Part shown: positions 60,994-64,000 of the stretch, in pieces | How positions within the stretch are numbered: position 1 is the stretch's first letter | How the letters are laid out: each line of letters begins with the position of its first letter | Source of the DNA: Brevibacillus reuszeri | Lineage (GTDB): Bacteria > Bacillota > Bacilli > Brevibacillales > Brevibacillaceae | Length of the DNA: 64,000 nt | Assembly: GCF_002897295.1 (NCBI RefSeq) | Contig: NZ_BEXF01000029.1 | Span: 1-64,000, forward strand | Direction of reading: 5' to 3' | Notes under the pieces: model-generated | Database searches by the model: none | What the model saw: the letters and a program-made list of their open reading frames with translations, nothing else | Told to the model about the DNA's origin: nothing | Program-made: the position numbers and the translations under genes

Positions 60994-62448
60994 TCACACC
61001 TCTTTCCCATCATTTACGTTTTCATCTGCAAGCTTCACCAAGTAAAGCACACCTACTGAGATGCCGGATACGTTACCGCGCTCGTCTCTTTGAAACCTGA
61101 TCGCTTGTTCCTCTTCATCCAGCTTCATCACGAAATAATCATCTCCGATTGGGCGCAGCGAGACCTTATTGCCGCCCAAATCAAGCACCAGAGCTCCTTG
61201 CTCCATCATCACTTTCCTATCGTGGTTTGCCCCTGCTCGATACGTACCTGTGTACTGCCGCAGCTGCGCTTCATCAGCACTGCACTCAGCCGGAAATGGC
61301 ACAGAGGATGAGGGTGCCGGACGGTTCTCCAGCAAATGGACGGCATAGTCTAGCAGCTCAATGATAGGTGTCTCTGCCAAATTCGCCATAGCGATTCCCG
61401 TTATTCCTCGCTCGGGGATAATGACCATTTGCGATGCCACCCCTTTGAGCCCTCCGCTATGCTCCAGCTTTGTAGCCCCGTAGTAGTTTGGCGTCACGAA
61501 TAATCCGTAGCCATAATACTGGCCATATCCCATTTGGACATGCGGGTGCGTCATCTGCTCCACGCTCTCTTTGGAAAGAATGCGTTCTGAACCAACTAGC
61601 CCCCCTGTCCGATATATTTCCGTATAGCGCAGCATGTCATGGACGGTAGAATTCAAATGACCAGAAGCGAGCACGACTGGTCCTTCCTCCCACTGAGCGT
61701 CAGGGTATACTTCCATGCTTCCTGCCTCGCTCTTGAGTCGATAGATCGTAATCACTTCTTTGTAATGCTGCAATTCCTGCAAGTCGAACGAGCTATTTTG
61801 CATCCCTGCCGGTTGAAGAATATGCTCCTTGATGTACGTCTCGTAGGTCTTCCCGCTGACTCGCTCAATGATGGCCCCAAGCAGTGAATACGCATCATTG
61901 GAGTAGTTGAATCTTGCTCCAGGCTGCCCTAATAGCTGGAAGTCTGTCTTGCTGATGACCTCCATAAAATCCTCGTACGTATGCACCCACTTCTGATCCT
62001 CTTTCTTGATTTGCTTGTGTATCGGATGGTCCTCGTCCTCGATATTCCCATCCGGTAAACCCTTGATTGCCAGGTAATCCGTCGGCAATAACGGCAATCC
62101 TGACGTGTGTGTCATAAAATGGTGGATCGTCATTTTCTCGGTGCAGCTCTGGTCTGGCGTGCGGAATTCTGGCAAATAAGTGAGCACCGGATCATGAACC
62201 CGTAGCCTCCCCGCTTCCTGCAGCAGCATGATCGCAGCACACGTAAACGACTTGGTGATCGACGCCACGCCCATCACCGTATCAGGCGTAATCGCCAGCT
62301 GCCTCTCTTTATCCCGATAGCCAAACCCGTGACGATAGATGCTTTGCCCGTCCTTGTTCAAGCCCACATACACGCCCGGTACGCCACACTTGTCAATGTG
62401 TGGTTGCGCAGCCTCTGCAAATTGCTTTTGCCATTCCTTAGCTTCCAT
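60994..62448 (-). CDS. Beta-lactamase-fold serine hydrolase, copy 1, 484 aa
   Basis: The same layout as its downstream paralogue: SxxK at S63-K66 (VASITKSF), YSN in RFNYSNDAYSLLGA, HFMTHTSGLPLLPTDYLAIKG by pieces and a C-terminal barrel. Cytoplasmic by lack of a signal. Two copies in a row suggest different substrate preferences, for example L,D versus D,D peptides. It follows the peptide-binding lipoprotein gene after 22 bp. Confidence 0.9.
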   Translation of the reverse strand: MEAKEWQKQFAEAAQPHIDKCGVPGVYVGLNKDGQSIYRHGFGYRDKERQLAITPDTVMGVASITKSFTCAAIMLLQEAGRLRVHDPVLTYLPEFRTPDQSCTEKMTIHHFMTHTSGLPLLPTDYLAIKGLPDGNIEDEDHPIHKQIKKEDQKWVHTYEDFMEVISKTDFQLLGQPGARFNYSNDAYSLLGAIIERVSGKTYETYIKEHILQPAGMQNSSFDLQELQHYKEVITIYRLKSEAGSMEVYPDAQWEEGPVVLASGHLNSTVHDMLRYTEIYRTGGLVGSERILSKESVEQMTHPHVQMGYGQYYGYGLFVTPNYYGATKLEHSGGLKGVASQMVIIPERGITGIAMANLAETPIIELLDYAVHLLENRPAPSSSVPFPAECSADEAQLRQYTGTYRAGANHDRKVMMEQGALVLDLGGNKVSLRPIGDDYFVMKLDEEEQAIRFQRDERGNVSGISVGVLYLVKLADENVNDGKEV

Positions 62449-62470
62449 TCTCGTTCCCCCGATCCCTTGC

Positions 62471-64000
62471 TTACGGATTCACCCAGCTCGCTCCCAGCAT
62501 GATGCCATACATCGCATCGAGCTTGATTCCATGTACACGCTTATTCACAGCGAGGAAGGTTTTTTCTTCTGAATACGGAATCCAGTAGGCTTGCTCTACC
62601 GCAATTTTTTGGATTTCTGTAAAAATTTGCTGTCTCTGAACCGGATCAACTACCGTGCGGCTTTTCTCCAGTAAAGCGTCCAGCTGTGGATTCTGGATGT
62701 GGGAGTGATTCAGGCCGCCGATTTGACTGGAGTGCATGAACAAATACAAAATATCAGGGTCCAGATCGGTGTAGGCCAGTACATTCAGATCAAACTGTCC
62801 CTTTGCTGACAAATCCAGTACACTGCCCAGCTCGGCGTTTTGCACCTTGATCTCCACCCCAATATCCTTCAGCATGCTTTGTATCAAAGGAATTCCTTGT
62901 GAATTCATCGCGGTTAAAAGCTGCAGGCTGAGCGGCTTCCCGTCCTTTTCGCGGATACCCCCAGCACCTGTCTTCCAGCCTGCGTCCTCCAGGAGCTTTT
63001 TGGCTTCCTCTACATTGAACGGATAGCCGTATGTTTCGACAGCAGGATCATAGCCGAACATCTTCCGCGGCAGTGGACCGAAAGCACTCTCTCCTTCTCC
63101 CTGCTGATCTGCCTGGATGATTGCCTTTTTGTTGAGCGCCATGTTTAGCGCCTGACGTACACGAAGATCTTGCAAAATCTCATTTTCCAGATTCATCTGA
63201 ATAAAATTCACACCTAGCTTCGTCGCTTCTAAAACCTCAAATTTGCCGTTATTTCTGTATTCCTTTGCTTCATTTGCCGATATCGAAGCGATGTCGATCG
63301 ATCCGCTTTCCAATGCAGCAATTGTTGTTTGCGCATCCTTGATGAATTTGATAACGAGCTTGTCAGGCATCGGCGGTCCTTGCACTTTGGCAAAAGGCTC
63401 TGCCCACTTGTACGCTTCATTACGGACCAGCGTGATCGATTCCCCTGTCTTCCAGCTTTCGAATTTCCACGGGCCGACCCCCACCGGATTTCGCCCATAT
63501 TCCTTGCCGTACTTCTCGATTGAAGCCATGGACAGCGGCTGCGTCACATTCGGCTGAATCAGGTACGACAGGAGCGGGGCAGACGGCTCCTTCAACTGAA
63601 GTATGAGTGTCTTGTCGTCCGGGGCAGAGATTTTTTCAATCACACTGAGCAAGGGACCAGCTCCTGGAGAAGCCGTTTCCGGTGCTATTGCCCGTTCGTA
63701 GGTCGCTTTAAAGGAAGCAGACGTCAGTGGTGTGCCATCGTGAAAGGTCACTCCCGAGCGGATTTTAAATGTCCAAGTCTTTTGATCATCGGAAATGCTG
63801 TACGACTCCGCTAAATACGGCTTGATCTCTTTCGTTTCAGGGTCCATGGACAAGAGCGCTCCCCCAATCAGCCTTGTCACGACCTCGCTCGCCGACATAT
63901 TCGTTTTGTGTATATCGAGAGTATCCGGCTCTGCCGATAGCCCGAACGTGATCGTACCACCCGGCTTTGGTTCTCCCACGTTTTCCGGCTGGGTGCCCTC
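62471..64000 (-). CDS. Peptide-binding protein of an ABC transporter (SBP_bac_5), N-terminus beyond the window
   Basis: An almost complete SBP_bac_5 domain: GGTITFGLSAEPDTLDIHKT, WTFKIRSGVTFHDGTPLTSASFKATYERA by pieces, and NPVGVGPWKFESWKTGES. The frame stays open to the window edge (reading EGTQPENVGEPKPGG), so the GTG at 63979 is not the real start; the signal peptide and lipobox lie outside. It is the most upstream gene seen of the peptide-processing operon; permease and ATPase genes may be further upstream. Confidence 0.9.
   Translation of the reverse strand, partial: EGTQPENVGEPKPGGTITFGLSAEPDTLDIHKTNMSASEVVTRLIGGALLSMDPETKEIKPYLAESYSISDDQKTWTFKIRSGVTFHDGTPLTSASFKATYERAIAPETASPGAGPLLSVIEKISAPDDKTLILQLKEPSAPLLSYLIQPNVTQPLSMASIEKYGKEYGRNPVGVGPWKFESWKTGESITLVRNEAYKWAEPFAKVQGPPMPDKLVIKFIKDAQTTIAALESGSIDIASISANEAKEYRNNGKFEVLEATKLGVNFIQMNLENEILQDLRVRQALNMALNKKAIIQADQQGEGESAFGPLPRKMFGYDPAVETYGYPFNVEEAKKLLEDAGWKTGAGGIREKDGKPLSLQLLTAMNSQGIPLIQSMLKDIGVEIKVQNAELGSVLDLSAKGQFDLNVLAYTDLDPDILYLFMHSSQIGGLNHSHIQNPQLDALLEKSRTVVDPVQRQQIFTEIQKIAVEQAYWIPYSEEKTFLAVNKRVHGIKLDAMYGIMLGASWVNP

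Overview
The window looks like chromosome of a low-to-mid GC, endospore-forming Bacillota, most probably Brevibacillus or a close Paenibacillaceae relative. This is inferred from an S-box (SAM-I) riboswitch, strong AGGAGG ribosome sites with frequent GTG/TTG starts, ECF41/ECF42 sigma factors, a KinB/LytS-type sensor kinase, and a small protein resembling those near exosporium genes. I saw no rRNA, tRNA or CRISPR array, and no complete insertion sequence.

Region by region. 0-9 kb is accessory: two uncharacterised overlapping genes (one with a 5 x 48 bp repeat), an S4-domain protein, a holin/amidase lysis pair, a gene remnant cut by the 3' end of a group II intron, a papain-like protease without a signal peptide, and a protease-less tandem paralogue of its C-terminal half. 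8.5-15 kb holds regulators and small enzymes (two TetR, a beta-lactamase-fold hydrolase, an ArpU-like regulator, DinB, tag, map, an alpha/beta hydrolase). 15.2-19.2 kb is a ribose-type ABC importer behind a textbook SAM riboswitch, so its cargo is probably a sulfur riboside such as methylthioribose. 19.3-25 kb has a sensor kinase, acetyltransferases (one SatA-like) and exported proteins. 25-28 kb is an ECF42 sigma factor flanked by DGPF/YCII proteins. 28-43 kb mixes an aminopeptidase P, an IclR/DDAH-family divergent pair, an ECF sigma/anti-sigma pair, DJ-1, a PrmC-like methyltransferase, a broken DUF2199 gene, an FAD oxidoreductase with an ECF41 sigma factor, a chemotaxis receptor, DoxX and an OppA-like lipoprotein.

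43.3-54 kb is a nickel/urease island: ureABCEFGD, preceded by a five-gene NikABCDE-type importer. Both operons carry a similar leader about 200 bp upstream of the first gene, with two hairpins. The second is a 9-bp stem with a C-rich loop, and its base changes between copies keep pairing only if the RNA is read in the direction of the operons. This is the best candidate here for an undescribed regulatory element.

54-64 kb has an N,N-dimethylformamidase-like protein and then a tight operon running in from beyond the window edge: peptide-binding lipoprotein, two paralogous serine hydrolases, an enolase-superfamily epimerase, a GNAT acetyltransferase and a C45 acyltransferase-fold enzyme. It looks like a pathway for importing and processing unusual (possibly D-amino-acid or N-acylated) peptides.
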